Made by a program: the position numbers and the translations under genes | The notes under the pieces: generated by a model | The model's input: only the letters and a program-made list of their open reading frames with translations | Database searches by the model: none | What the model was told of the DNA's origin: nothing | DNA from: Callipepla californica brunnescens | Taxonomy: Eukaryota > Chordata > Aves > Galliformes > Odontophoridae | NCBI GenBank assembly: GCA_023055505.1 | Contig: JALIRH010000110.1 | Span: forward strand, 992,001 to 1,056,000 | Length of the DNA stretch: 64,000 bases | Reading direction: 5' to 3' | Shown here: positions 22,226 to 31,972 of the stretch, piece after piece | Layout of the letters: each line of letters starts with the position of its first letter | Position numbering within the stretch: position 1 is the first letter of the stretch

Positions 22226-22530
22226 CGAGAGGGGGGAAGTAAGCGGGCGGACAGGTCTACCCCGGCGGCGGGGAGGACAGGTCTACCCCGCCTGCCGGGC
22301 GGACAGGTCTATCCCGCCGTCCGGCCTGACAGGTTTATCCCCCTCTCTCTCTCTCTCAAAAAAAAAAAAAAAAAAAGGGAAAAAAAAAACTGTCAAAAAT
22401 TAAGAAGTAATATAATAAACAGGAGGAAAGAAGAATCAGAAAGAGGAAAACATATTTTAAGCTCAAGTTTAATTGTACTTTTATTAAACAATCATCCTCA
22501 TTTATAAACAAAATGAAACAAAACGCACAT
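22225..22530 (+). repeat. GGTCTACC short-period array plus A/T-rich cassette, copy 1
   Basis: A roughly 300-bp composite: three to four about 30-bp repeats with ACAGGTCTACCCC, a CT run, poly(A), then a conserved A/T-rich cassette including AAGTAATATAATAAACAGGA and AAACAATCATCCTCATTTA. The composite recurs in direct orientation at about 24,345-24,655. The cassette alone recurs at 22,925-23,065, and inverted at 31,838-31,972. Confidence 0.85.
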
Positions 22531-22924
22531 TTCCCCCACACCTATCTCCCCCCTAGCCCCCCCACTGTACAAAAAAAAAAAAAAAAAGAAAAAAGGCGGC
22601 TAAAAATAAAACTAGTAATTAAATTGGGTAGCAGCACGACAGAAGTGTCGGGCGGGGCGGGGCGGATCAGCGTGGGGTAAGGTTGGAAAAGTTGAGGGTG
22701 GGGGGGGAAGTGGTGGGGGCAGAGGGGGGGATGCCGAGTCCACCCGCCGCGTCACATCTACCCATCTGAAGGAGGCAACTTCGGCCGGAGAAAGATCACT
22801 AACTGAAAAGAAAAGAATAATTAAGAGAATATAAAACCTCGGATAAACGAATCCACTTGGATGGGAGGGGGAATTGAGCTGGCAGACAGGTCTACCCCCC
22901 CCCCCGCCAAAAAAAAAAAAAAGG
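22531..22924. other. G-rich spacer between cassette copies
   Basis: Contains a C-rich start and poly(A) (22,568-22,587), then a G-run region 22,651-22,735 with CGGGCGGGGCGGGGCGG and several runs of seven to eight G. This has strong G-quadruplex potential. It ends in a poly(C)/poly(A) junction at about 22,892-22,921. No gene. Confidence 0.7.
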
Positions 22925-23070
22925 GAAAGAAAAACCGGTCAAAAAATAAGTAATATAATAAACAGGAGGAAAGAAGAATCACAAAGATGAAAACATTGTA
23001 ATCTCAAGATTAATTTTACTTTTATTAAACAATCATCCTCATTTAAAAACAAAACGAAACAAAACGCGCA
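22925..23070 (+). repeat. A/T-rich cassette, copy 2
   Basis: Same cassette as at 22,385-22,530, here starting next to AACCGGTCAAAAAATAAG and running to AAAACAAAACGAAACAAAAC. It is followed directly by the long satellite array. Confidence 0.85.
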
Positions 23071-23074
23071 TTTA

Positions 23075-24350
23075 TCCACCTCGCCCTGCGGCCCTCTAGG
23101 TGCCTCAGCGGACCGTTCGGCCCGGTCAGAGCCGTGTAGACGTGGCCGGACGCGGCAAGACGCCCCGGCGGCGCCCTCTGGGCAACTCCGCCCTGCGCGC
23201 CAAGTCTGTTGGAGCCGGGTAGACGTGGCCGAGCGCGGCAAGCCGACACGGCAGCGCCCTATAGGCGGCTCAGCAAACCGTTCGTCCTGGTCGGAGCCGG
23301 GTAGACGTGGCCGTACGCGGCGAGCCGCTCCGGTGGCGCCCTCTGGTCAGCTCCGCCCTGCAAATTCCGTCGGAGCCGGGTAGACGTGGCCGGACGCGGC
23401 AAGTAGCCCCGGCGGCGCCCTCTGGGCATCTCCGCCCTGCGCGCCAAGTCTCTGGAGCCTGGTAGACTTGGCCGAGCGCAGCAAGCCACCGCGGCGGCTA
23501 TCTCTTGGCGCCTCATCGGACCGTTCTGCCCTCTCGGAACCGGGTAGACGTGGCCGGACACGGCAAGCATCCCCGGCGACGCCTTCTGGGCTGTTCCACC
23601 CAGCGTGCCAAGTCCTTTGGAGCCCGGAAGATGTGTCCGGACGCGGCAAGCCACCCCGTTGTCTATCTCTAGGCGTCTCATCGGACCGTTCGTCCCTGTC
23701 GGAGCCGGGTAGACGTGGCCGGACGCGGCAAGCCGCCCCGGCAGCGCCCTCTAGGCGTCACAGCGGACCGTTCAGCCGGGTTGGAGCCTGGTAGTCGTGG
23801 TCGGACGCGGCAAGCCACCCGGCAGTGCCCTCTGGGCAGCTTCGCCCTGCACGCCAACTTCGTCGGAGCCGGGAAGACGTGGCCGATTGCGGCAAGCCGC
23901 CGCGGCGGCTATCTCTAGGCGCTTCATCGGACCGTTCTGCCCTGTCGGAGCCGGGTAGACGTGACCGGACACGGCAAGCATCCCCGGCGACGCCCTCTGG
24001 GCAGTTCCGCCCAGCGCACTAAGTCTGTCGGAGCCCGGAAGACGTGGCCGGACGCGGCAAGCCACCCCGGCGGCTATCTCTAGGCGTCTCATCGGACCGT
24101 TCTGCCCTCTCGGAGCAGGGTAGACAGGGCCGAGCGCGGGAAGACGTCCCGGCGGTGCACTCTAGGCGCTTCATCGGACCGTTCTGCCCTCTCGGAGCAG
24201 GGTAGACGTGGCCGAGCGCGGCAAGCCACCCCGGCAGCGCCCTCTAGGAGCCTCATCGGACCGCTCGTCCCCGTCGGAGTCCGGTAGACGTGGCCGAGCG
24301 CGGCAAGTAGCCCGGGCACCGCACTCGTGGCAGCTCCGCCCTGCACGCTG
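23075..24350 (-). repeat. 82-bp GC-rich satellite, long array
   Basis: About 15 monomers with GTAGACGTGGCC-type cores near 23,136, 23,219, 23,300, 23,383, 23,463, 23,545, 23,629, 23,709, 23,791, 23,873, 23,957, 24,040, 24,119, 24,202 and 24,284. Type A and type B monomers alternate more regularly here, giving a higher-order period of about 164 bp. Monomers differ by 5-15 percent by eye, so the array is not freshly homogenised. Confidence 0.9.
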
Positions 24351-24653
24351 AATCCCCGTGGACGAGAGGGGGGAAGTAAGCGGGCGGACAGGTCTACCCC
24401 GGCGGCGGGGAGGACAGGTCTACCCCGCCTGCCGGGCGGACAGGTCTGTCCCGCCATCCGGCCTGACAGGTTTAACCCACCCCCCCCAAAAAAAAAAAAA
24501 AAAGGGAAAAAAAACTGTCAAAGATTAAGAAGTAATATAATAAACAGGAGGAAAGAAGAATCAGAAAGAGGAAAACATATTTTAAGCTCAAGTTTAATTG
24601 TGCTTTTAATAAACAATCATCCTCATTTATAAACAAAATGAAACAAAACGCAT
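24350..24653 (+). repeat. Short-period array plus A/T-rich cassette, copy 3
   Basis: Direct near-identical repeat of 22,200-22,530: the GTGGACGAGAGGGGGGAAGT lead-in, the ACAGGTCTACCCC repeats, poly(A), then the A/T cassette. Two such copies separated by about 2.1 kb mark a larger repeated unit. Confidence 0.85.
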
Positions 24654-24911
24654 GTTTTGACATGCCTCAGTTGGGTTAGTGGTGGCATTGTGGATGGTGA
24701 TACACAATTCTCCCTCAGTTCACTTCAGCGTTCCTCACATCCCATGTTAACAGCAACATGTCTAATGCCATTGGTTTTGCAAGGCCACCTTGGATACCTG
24801 TAGAACCCGTACATTTGGTTCTGCAAAAGCATATCTTGTCCAACTTCATAGCACATGGACCTACCAAATTAGATCCTCTAGAGCAAGCTGGTGTCAGACA
24901 ATAAGTGTGCT
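24654..24911 (+). repeat. 258-bp direct duplication, copy 1
   Basis: Almost identical, same length, to 29,150-29,407. Both start GTTTTGACA and end CAGACAATAAGTGTGCT. This copy lies inside the insert, between the A/T cassette and block B. The other copy lies outside, downstream of the ERV remnant. Confidence 0.9.
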
Positions 24912-24914
24912 AGA

Positions 24915-26661
24915 GAGCAATAGGTGCTCTCTAGGGGACAAGGGGAGGGCCAGGGTCCATCACCCTAGCCAGCACCAGGGCAGCCAGGGGCACCAGAGCA
25001 GCCACAAAGGCCCAGTTGGGACATGGCCCACTGGGTGAGCTCAGTGGGCAGGCCCCATAGCCAGGCAGGACTGTGTGGAGCCCAGCCTAGCTGCAGCCTC
25101 ACTAAAGCAGGAGCTGATGGTCCTGGTATGAGGTGGGGCCTGATCAGCTCCAGGATACCCAAGTGGGTCAGGCAGAGCTGTTTGAGTCCTCAGGCCCTGA
25201 CATTATCTCACCAAGAGGACACAATAAAATAATGTATGGGGTTGTTCATGTGCTTTGCAGGTATTTAGATCTGTCGGAAAAATGTATATTGGTTTATACA
25301 GTCAGCAGTCAATTCCATACCGTTTGGCTTTGCACATATACATACCACATTACTGAGATGTCGATGACATCTGGGCACCTTAGCAAAATCTGTCCCTGCC
25401 AGTAACCTATATAACAGCTAAGCAAACATTTTTCCCAGGTAAACCTCCTTTTTTTTTTTCTTTTTTTTTTTTTAATATATATATATAAAAGAGCAATAAT
25501 ATAAACTGTTTAACTGTCAGCTTCAATACAAATGTATTGACCAAATATGGGACCTGAACTACAGGTAGCATATGATCTTTGGGCCAGGGAGCACCACTCC
25601 ATGGAACATCATGACCATCGAAGATCTCTTACAAAGCCCCATATTAACACAGCACATGCTTAATATTCATTTTTAATACGTATCTCAATTCTCAGAATAG
25701 GTGGTCACTTTGCAGAAGTTGTACGAATATTCACATGATGAATGTGTATAAGCTGTGTGCTTTCAATTCTGCGTGCGCATGCTAGGAGTGACTCTCTGTG
25801 CACCCAGTTCTGCCATAAGCCATGTCAGCTTTCTAACCTATCACTCAGGTTGGTGCATTTTATTCCCAGATTTCAGTGACAGCACAACTAACAGAATGTG
25901 GCTGAACACAGAATTTTCTTCAACAATTGAAGCAGGAGACACTGATAAAGCACTCAACATATGACTCCGTGCTGCAGGTTCACAGAAGTAATATACAGTT
26001 CAGAGTGATTTACTTAGGACTAATATATATATAATATATATATAATGTAATCATTGTAACTTTCTGTGTAAAGAAACTACGAATGTTTATTTGCTTGTTT
26101 GTTGTCTGGCTGGCTTTTTGAGCATGTATTTTACTAGAAATACCCTTCAGATTGTAAAACTGTTTGTCAGGAACTGAGTGTTTTTAGCTCTGGGTGCAGC
26201 AGCTGTGTCACTGTAGCACTGCATCTCCTCATATCCTGAGTTGGTTCCAGTGTGGCATCATGGTCACACAACTGCACTGCTTTCTATGATAATACTTTTT
26301 TTTATGCTTCCAGTCAGTGCAGATATACCAGCTGAGGTCAATCCTAATTCCTCAGTACGCTCAATAGAAAAGTGGAACTTCACCTTCTACGTTCACATTG
26401 TTATTCTGAGTATTTTATAAAGAAAAAGAATACCAAAATAAATTAATGCTTCGGATCCTAAATGAAATGCAACTTAAAAAAAGCCAAATGATTCAGAAAG
26501 AGGAGGTGAACAGGGGACATGATAGGATTGTTCCTGGAACTCCTTTGGTTCCCAGGTCTTGAGTTGGAGCAGCAATTCAGTTTTGGCAGGCAGATAGAAT
26601 TTCTGTTCATGTATAAGGTGAACTGAATCATTCATGCTATTACAGACTCAGATGTCAGCGG
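24915..26661 (-). repeat. Inverted repeat block B, right copy
   Basis: Reverse complement of 2758-4519, differing by scattered substitutions and short indels (for example about 14 bp missing near 25,145 compared with the left copy). The outer end, at 26,661, is where the ERV env sequence resumes. Confidence 0.85.
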
Positions 26662-27605
26662 TTAGGGAGCCAGTTAAGTGAGCTTATTTTATAAGTGTGT
26701 AAATCCAAATGAGGTATCATCTTCCAAATTGCCTGTACGTCAGTTTCTACCCGTTGATCTTCGTCCACATAGGCATAACAACTTTGATTAATTATTATAC
26801 AGACTCCCCCCCTCCTTCACAGTAAGAAGTTCTAGAGCCATTCTGTTACTTTCCTTAAAGAGGAAATCTCTGTTGGCAAACTTTGGATGGCATCTAATGT
26901 TACATTCTCAATTCTTTCCATAGTGGCTGACACATTCACTATTGCTTTTTCTAATTTGCTTACTCCTAAGGCTGGAATTAACCAGCAGACAAAACTATGA
27001 AATCTTGAGGGCCTTTCAATTCATGGATTGTTTACTCTTTTTGTACTAGTCTGAAGCATCAGCTATCTCGCTGTGCGTGTCCCGGTCCAATTCAGTGGGA
27101 GTATTCTATGGGCATATCCACCTCCACACAGCCACCAATATCCAAAGGGGAGATTACATGGCTTTTGCCTGTTTTTCATTAATGCTGTCCCCACTGTGGC
27201 TAATATATTTTTATCTCTGGACTGTGTTGTAGTGCTATTAGTCCGAGGGTCACATTTGCTTCCTTGTTGCCATCTACCTGTTCCATTATCTCCAGTTCCA
27301 TCCCAGAGTTATCATACTCCCAGCCGCATCCCAAACCCATCAGATTTCTCCATCCAACGTTTATTGGGTTTCTGCTATCATTAATTAAAAATGGACCGTG
27401 TGTTATTAATGACCAATAAGTTAAATTTAGGACCCAATTTATGCTGCTTTTCTTCCCCATACTTGCAGCTTCTCCCATCTTTTGCCATCTGATTCATCAC
27501 CCAATCTGGTATTGTCCAATTTAGTGCTGCTATTCCATAAACTGGCACCCTTCCCTCCCCTCTGGGAAGAGCTGTACATACCCAACAGTCTGAGACATTC
27601 AAAGC
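26662..27605 (-). pseudogene. env: env surface and ectodomain of truncated gamma-like ERV
   Basis: Two overlapping minus-strand frames (27,381-27,602 and 27,200-27,478) hold SU sequence, including NVSDCWVC, the CxxC motif by which gammaretroviral SU bonds to TM. Further downstream (about 26,700-27,050), in broken frames, lie a heptad-repeat-like stretch and a region resembling the TM Cys-rich loop. The gene is interrupted at 26,661 by the 6.4-kb insert and its frame has also decayed. Confidence 0.7.
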
Positions 27606-27735
27606 TTAACTAGGCTTTTCAGTTAACTTAATGTAAGTATTCTCTGGCCAGGCTAAAGCAAAAGTTAAATATATACATATTTAAATGTATACAGGATACA
27701 TAAATATTAAGCATTTTGTTTCCTTAACATAAGTT

Positions 27736-28530
27736 TCAGAGATTGTTTGGGGTGGCTGTCCACTCGGTGCCTGGGGCCCTTCTTAATCCTGGAGTTGTGA
27801 ATCCACAGAGGTACCTCCTTGCAGTATGGGTAGTGAGTAAGACTTGATACAGCCTTTCCCACTTTTCTTCTGAAACACTTTTATACCCAGTCTCCCGAAT
27901 TAATAGAGTGGATTGGATGATCCAGTCCCCTACATCATGTGGATAGTACCCCCTTACTAATTTTCTGTAGCTGATGTCCCAGGGCCTGCACATATCCCCT
28001 ATTGTACTCTCTCCTATCTGCTTGAGTTCCCCTTTCTCAGATTGATTGATAAGGCCTACCGTACAATATTTCAAAGAGACTTAATCCTTCCCTACTTCGA
28101 GTTTTAACCATTATCCGCAGGAGAGCTATAGGAAGAGCTTGATCTCTTGGCATATTTTGGCTACTTGTTGCTTAAATAAATGGTTAATCTTTTCTACTTG
28201 ATCCCTTGCCTGAGGCCTATAAGGAGTATGTAATTTCCAATCAATTCGCAGAAACCTGCTGATCTGTTGCACTATTTTTCACAAAAATGTGTTCCCTTAT
28301 CTGATGATACCACATCAGGCACCCCAAACCTAGGTATTATCTCATTTAATAGTATCTGTGACACCTCCTTTGCTTTATTTGTCCTTTGAGGAAAGGCTTC
28401 TGGCCACCCAGAAAGGGTGTCTGTTAAAACCAGCATATATCGACACCCCCCTTTTCTGGGGACTTCTGAGAAATCTGTTTGCCACTGTTGGCCTGGAATG
28501 TTCCCTATCCTGATAAGCCCCTCTTGTACT
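27736..28530 (-). pseudogene. pol: Integrase C-terminal part of truncated gamma-like ERV
   Basis: The 27,736-28,074 frame includes KWERLYQVLLTTHTA, the conserved integrase C-terminal beta-barrel segment of gamma-like viruses. Upstream (28,080-28,530), frame-broken sequence continues into the integrase core. The remnant is cut off near 28,530, so there is no RT, gag or 5' LTR. It is homologous to the integrase end of the provirus at 54.6-62 kb but clearly divergent. Confidence 0.7.
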
Positions 28531-29149
28531 CTGTTCCTGGTACTAGGATTGTAGAATTACTTTGTTCAAATACTTATAAAGAGTGTCTGCTCTACTATCA
28601 ATGCAAAGCAGAGAGGTCAGCCCCTATTTGGAATTGGAGTTGGATCCAGTCCTAGAGACACAGGACACCATCCAAATCAGAGGAAATCACACCAGGCTCC
28701 CTCCTGTAACCTGATCATTTCTCAGATTTTGCTCTGGACTCTTCCAGGATTGGCTAATACGTCAGTCAAATTAAGGGAGGGGACACCCAGTTCTTCCCTG
28801 TGACTTAACTGTCTCCCAGGACATTGTCCAGGATCACATTAACAGTCAGTCACATCTCATCCTGTACACCACCCCATGGCTCAAACATTCTGAGGGCTTC
28901 TTCAATAGTGATGATCTATACATGGTGGTTAGCAGGAGGAAAGGAACAGAGGAGATGAGAAGGCCTACTTTTTGAAACAAAATTCCACACAGTATCATAG
29001 AACCGATACTCACAAGCCACTTCCCCTGCCTCCTACATCCCAGTGCTACCAGCAGTGATGTAATCTATGGCCCAGAGCTATGTCCATCTGATCAGTCTTT
29101 AGGCCGCATCACTTGAAAACACTCTTCAGCCTTTTCTGAGATTTCCTTT
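28531..29149. other. Unannotated stretch
   Basis: No ORF, repeat or splice-bordered exon was recognised between the ERV break and the 258-bp duplication. Confidence 0.4.
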
Positions 29150-29407
29150 GTTTTGACAGACCTCAGTTGGGTTAGTGGTGGCATTGTGGATGGTGATACA
29201 CAATTCTCCCTCAGTTCACTTCAGCGTTCCTCACATCCCATGTTAACAGCAACATGTCTAGTGCCATTGGTTTTGCAAGGCCACCTTGGATACCTGTTGA
29301 ACCCATACATTTGGTTATGCAAAAGCATATCTTGTCCAACTTCATAGCACATGGACCTACCAAATTAGATCCTCTAGGGCAAGCTGGTGTCAGACAATAA
29401 GTGTGCT
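29150..29407 (+). repeat. 258-bp direct duplication, copy 2
   Basis: Direct near-copy of 24,654-24,911, with different neighbours on both sides. This defines the ends of the shared piece precisely. Confidence 0.9.
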
Positions 29408-29848
29408 TGGTGCCAAAACTGCCTCAGATGTCAAAGGCATTCTCATATCCCAGGTGTAATGATCAGGCCATAGGACTGAATGAAGTCACACCACGTCAGT
29501 GCTGTACCAGACGTTCTAGAACTCCAGTATGGACTGGAGTCAAAGGCAACCAACTGGTATGCCACAACTGACATCACTCCTCACAGTAGCCAGGCAGCAT
29601 GGTCTCACTTGCAGCTTCCTGCAGAAAGCCAGACCAGTTTCTAGTGCGTTACTTGCTACGTACATTCATACATATCTATGAATTGTCATAACTGTTATTC
29701 TTCTCTCTATGTCACCAAACAGCTTTATCTCAACTCACAAATTCTACTAAGGTGTTTTATTTATTATTATTATTCTCTCCCCCAACCCACTGGGAAGCAG
29801 AGGAGTGAACAAAAGACTGGGTAATGCGAAGTTAAAACATAACACCCT
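29408..29848. other. Probable 3' flank of the zinc-finger ORF
   Basis: No gene recognised. Includes an ATT run near 29,759-29,775. It may contain the 3' untranslated region of the minus-strand zinc-finger gene, but no clear AATAAA could be assigned. Confidence 0.35.
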
Positions 29849-30388
29849 TTACAGTCTCTTTCCACTGTGGACACGCTTATGGAAGGTGAGTGTAGAACTG
29901 CTTCTAAAGCTCTTTCCACGCTCAGGGCACTTGTAAGGTCTCCCTTCTGTGTGGATGCACTGGTGGCGGATGACATGGGAACTGCTTTTGAAATTTTTCC
30001 CACATTCAGGACACATAAAGGGTGTCTCTCCTGTGTGGGTGCGCTGGCGGTAGGTGAGGTGGGAACTGTGTATAAAGCTGTTCCAGCACTCAGAGCACTT
30101 GAAGGGTCTCTCTCCTGTGTGAATGTGCTGGTGGTAGGTGAGGGCGGAACTGCTTTTGAAGCTCTTCCCACAGTCAAGGCACATGTAGGGTTTCTCTCTT
30201 GTGTGGGTCAGCTGGTGGGAGTACAGGGTAGAACTGCTTTGGAAGCTCTTACCACACTCAGGACATTTAAAGGGTCTCTCTCCAGTGTGGATGCGCTGGT
30301 GGCAGATGAGGGTAAAACTCTGTTTGAGACTGTTCCCACACTCAGAACACTTATATGGTCTCTCTTCCGTGTGGGTAGGCTGGTGCAT
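29849..30388 (-). pseudogene. C2H2 zinc-finger protein, 5'-truncated
   Basis: 179 codons encoding six tandem C2H2 fingers joined by HTGERPFKC-type linkers, preceded by half a finger. Such proteins bind DNA in the nucleus. Fingers 1, 2, 3 and 5 keep all Cys and His ligands. Finger 4 has Tyr-Arg where the first His should be (LTYRQRTH). Finger 6 has Arg for the second Cys (CPERGKS). The frame ends cleanly at KRVHSGKRL-stop. No KRAB or SCAN region is present. Upstream the frame is lost within about 15 bases, where an LTR relic begins. The ATG at 30,388 is therefore probably not the original start, and the gene has been cut by rearrangement. Confidence 0.8.
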
Positions 30389-30394
30389 GTGATC

Positions 30395-30772
30395 AAAATT
30401 CTACAATTTCTGTACTTGTTAACCAAAACAACTCGAGAGAGATGTGTCAGTGTTTTTCAGTATTTTATTCCTGAGAACTATGTAGTTTGTAGAAGTCTCA
30501 AAATAGATATAAATGTTTTGTCTAAAAACTTTGTAGTTTGTGCAAATTGGAGCCACAGCGCTTAGTTCTAACACCTGGACAATGAACAGATAACAGTGAC
30601 CTTGAAAGAAACTGCAAAAGAAAAATAAGTGTAAATCTCCTCTTGAGTGTGCATGATCTGAGCTGAAGAGGACTACGGCCTTCTTCATCTCGATCACCAG
30701 GAGGCAGGGAATGACAGCCAAATAAGAGCCGGCGCAGCACAGGAAGAGAAAGATAAAACACAAATAGAGTTC
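30395..30772 (+). mobile_element. Degenerate LTR fragment related to the 54-62 kb provirus
   Basis: On the plus strand it follows the sense order of the provirus LTR: TCTGTACTTGTTAA, then GAACTATGTAGTTTGTAGAAG, AATTGGAGCCACAGCG and a GACAGCCAAATA segment. It shows substantial divergence, ends where the GA-rich minisatellite begins, and lacks the R-U5 end. It lies in the opposite orientation to the provirus. It is an old solo LTR or LTR relic. Confidence 0.75.
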
Positions 30773-31010
30773 AGGGGAGGGGAGCTGAGTGGAGTAGAGT
30801 GGATTTATTTGGGGTAGAGTGTAGGGGAGTGGAGTGAAGTGGATTTATTTGGGGTAGAGTGGAGTGGAGTGGGGTGGAGAGGAGTGAATATTATTGGATT
30901 GGGGTAGAATATAGGGGAGTGTAGTTTAGAGGATGGAAGTGGAGTGGAGTGAATTCGATTGGTATAGAATTGAGGGGAGTGGAATTGCAGGGATGAGAGT
31001 GGAGTGGAGT
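30773..31010 (+). repeat. GAGTGGAGTG-type minisatellite
   Basis: Degenerate tandem copies of GGAGTGGAGTGGATTTATTTGGGGTAGAGT-like units of variable length. They run directly into a fragment of the 82-bp satellite. Strong purine strand asymmetry. Confidence 0.85.
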
Positions 31011-31250
31011 GGAGCGCCCCGAGGGCGCCGCCGGGTGGTCGTGCCGCGTCCGGACAAGTCTACCCTGCTCCGACGGACATTGCGTGCCGTGCGGAGATGC
31101 CAGAGGGCGCTGCCGGGGCGGCTTGCCGTCTCCGGCCACGTCTACCCGGCTCCGGCGGACTTGAGCGTGCCGGGGGGAGATGCCTAGAGGGCGCTGCCGA
31201 GGGGCCGTGCCTCATCCGGCCATGTCTACCCGTGGCCGACCCCGCCGGGG
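31011..31250 (+). repeat. 82-bp GC-rich satellite, isolated fragment
   Basis: Three monomers with cores near 31,058 (CAAGTCTACCCTGCTCCGAC), 31,138 and 31,222. They are in the orientation of the left array and more divergent than the others. The last passes into non-repeat DNA. Confidence 0.85.
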
Positions 31251-31837
31251 CCGATCCGAGGACCTCACTAAATCATCCAATCGGTAGTAGAGACGGGCTG
31301 TATGTACAAAGGGCAGGGACTTAAAAAACGCTCAGTCATTCATTCACTCATACACACACACGTACGTAAGTACGTAATTTATATTTCTGCCCCCTGCCCC
31401 TCCCCCCACCCATCACATAGCACCCTCCCTCTTCCAACCGTCCCGAGCTGCTGACCCGCTCAGAGGACGGATGGCGGGTAGACCTGGCCGCCCATTCGCT
31501 TCCCCATCCCATCCCTGCGGATTTGTTAATCCGTGTTTTTTAACTTTTATATTATATTTTCAATTATTTGCCTTTTTCCGGCCAAAGTTGCCTTCTTCAG
31601 CAGGGTAGACGTGACGCGGCAGCTGGACTCGCTGTGTCTCTCTCTCTCTCTTTCTCCCCTCCCCCTCCCCCTCCCCAACATCTTCCCCCCTCCTCCACAA
31701 CTCCTCCAACCTCACCCCCCACTGATCCACCCCGCCCCACCCGGAGCGTGTCGCATTGTTTCATAATGTTATTATTTTTATTTTTAACTGCGAACGGGGA
31801 GGGAGGAATGAAATGCGCTTTACGTTTTCTATTTTTT
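31251..31837. other. Satellite-flanking DNA with pyrimidine tract
   Basis: Contains isolated GGTAGAC motifs (near 31,477 and 31,604), a CA/GTAC-rich piece near 31,345-31,375, and a roughly 110-bp polypyrimidine run at 31,637-31,745 able to form triplex DNA. No gene. Confidence 0.6.
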
Positions 31838-31972
31838 AATTAGGATGATTGTTTAATAAAAGTAAAATTAATTGTTTCTTTGGGAATTTGTCTTAAGATT
31901 AAAATATGTTTTCATCTTTCTGATTATTCTTTCCGCCTGCTTATTATATTTTTTAAAATTTTTGACCGGTGT
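31838..31972 (-). repeat. A/T-rich cassette, inverted copy 4
   Basis: The reverse complement of the cassette at 22.4, 22.9 and 24.5 kb. It has the same order of AGGATGATTGTTTAATAAAA, an AAGATTAA stretch, and TTTGACCGGT followed by poly(T). The cassette therefore travels with the satellite, also in this fourth location. Confidence 0.8.

Larger units (their letters stand above)
20265..26661 (-). mobile_element. 6.4-kb satellite-bearing insert within ERV env
   Basis: The segment splits an otherwise continuous ERV env gene and has TTAG on both sides. Read on the minus strand, it starts with block B (CCGCTGACATCTG...), passes through a 258-bp duplicated piece and GC-rich satellite, and ends with block A (...GAAGATGCTTG). 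In the left copy, blocks A and B are joined A-then-B through CTCAT. The insert is therefore circularly permuted. It encodes no transposase, RT or recombinase that I can see, and has no terminal inverted repeats. It may be an integrated circular DNA, a unit from a tandem array, or a non-autonomous element. Confidence 0.7.

Noticed and set aside
23075..24350. Possible ribosomal intergenic spacer or the known 41-bp galliform satellite
   Set aside because: No rRNA gene sequence is nearby. The monomer shows no internal 41-bp half repeats, and its GC-rich sequence does not resemble the A/T-run pattern I recall for the 41-bp family.
23075..24350. CRISPR-like array
   Set aside because: There are no distinct spacers between constant repeats. 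Whole units diverge gradually, and the setting is eukaryotic.
29867..30565. 232-codon plus-strand ORF
   Set aside because: Antisense shadow of the minus-strand zinc-finger ORF. The zinc-finger side has the ordered Cys/His motifs.
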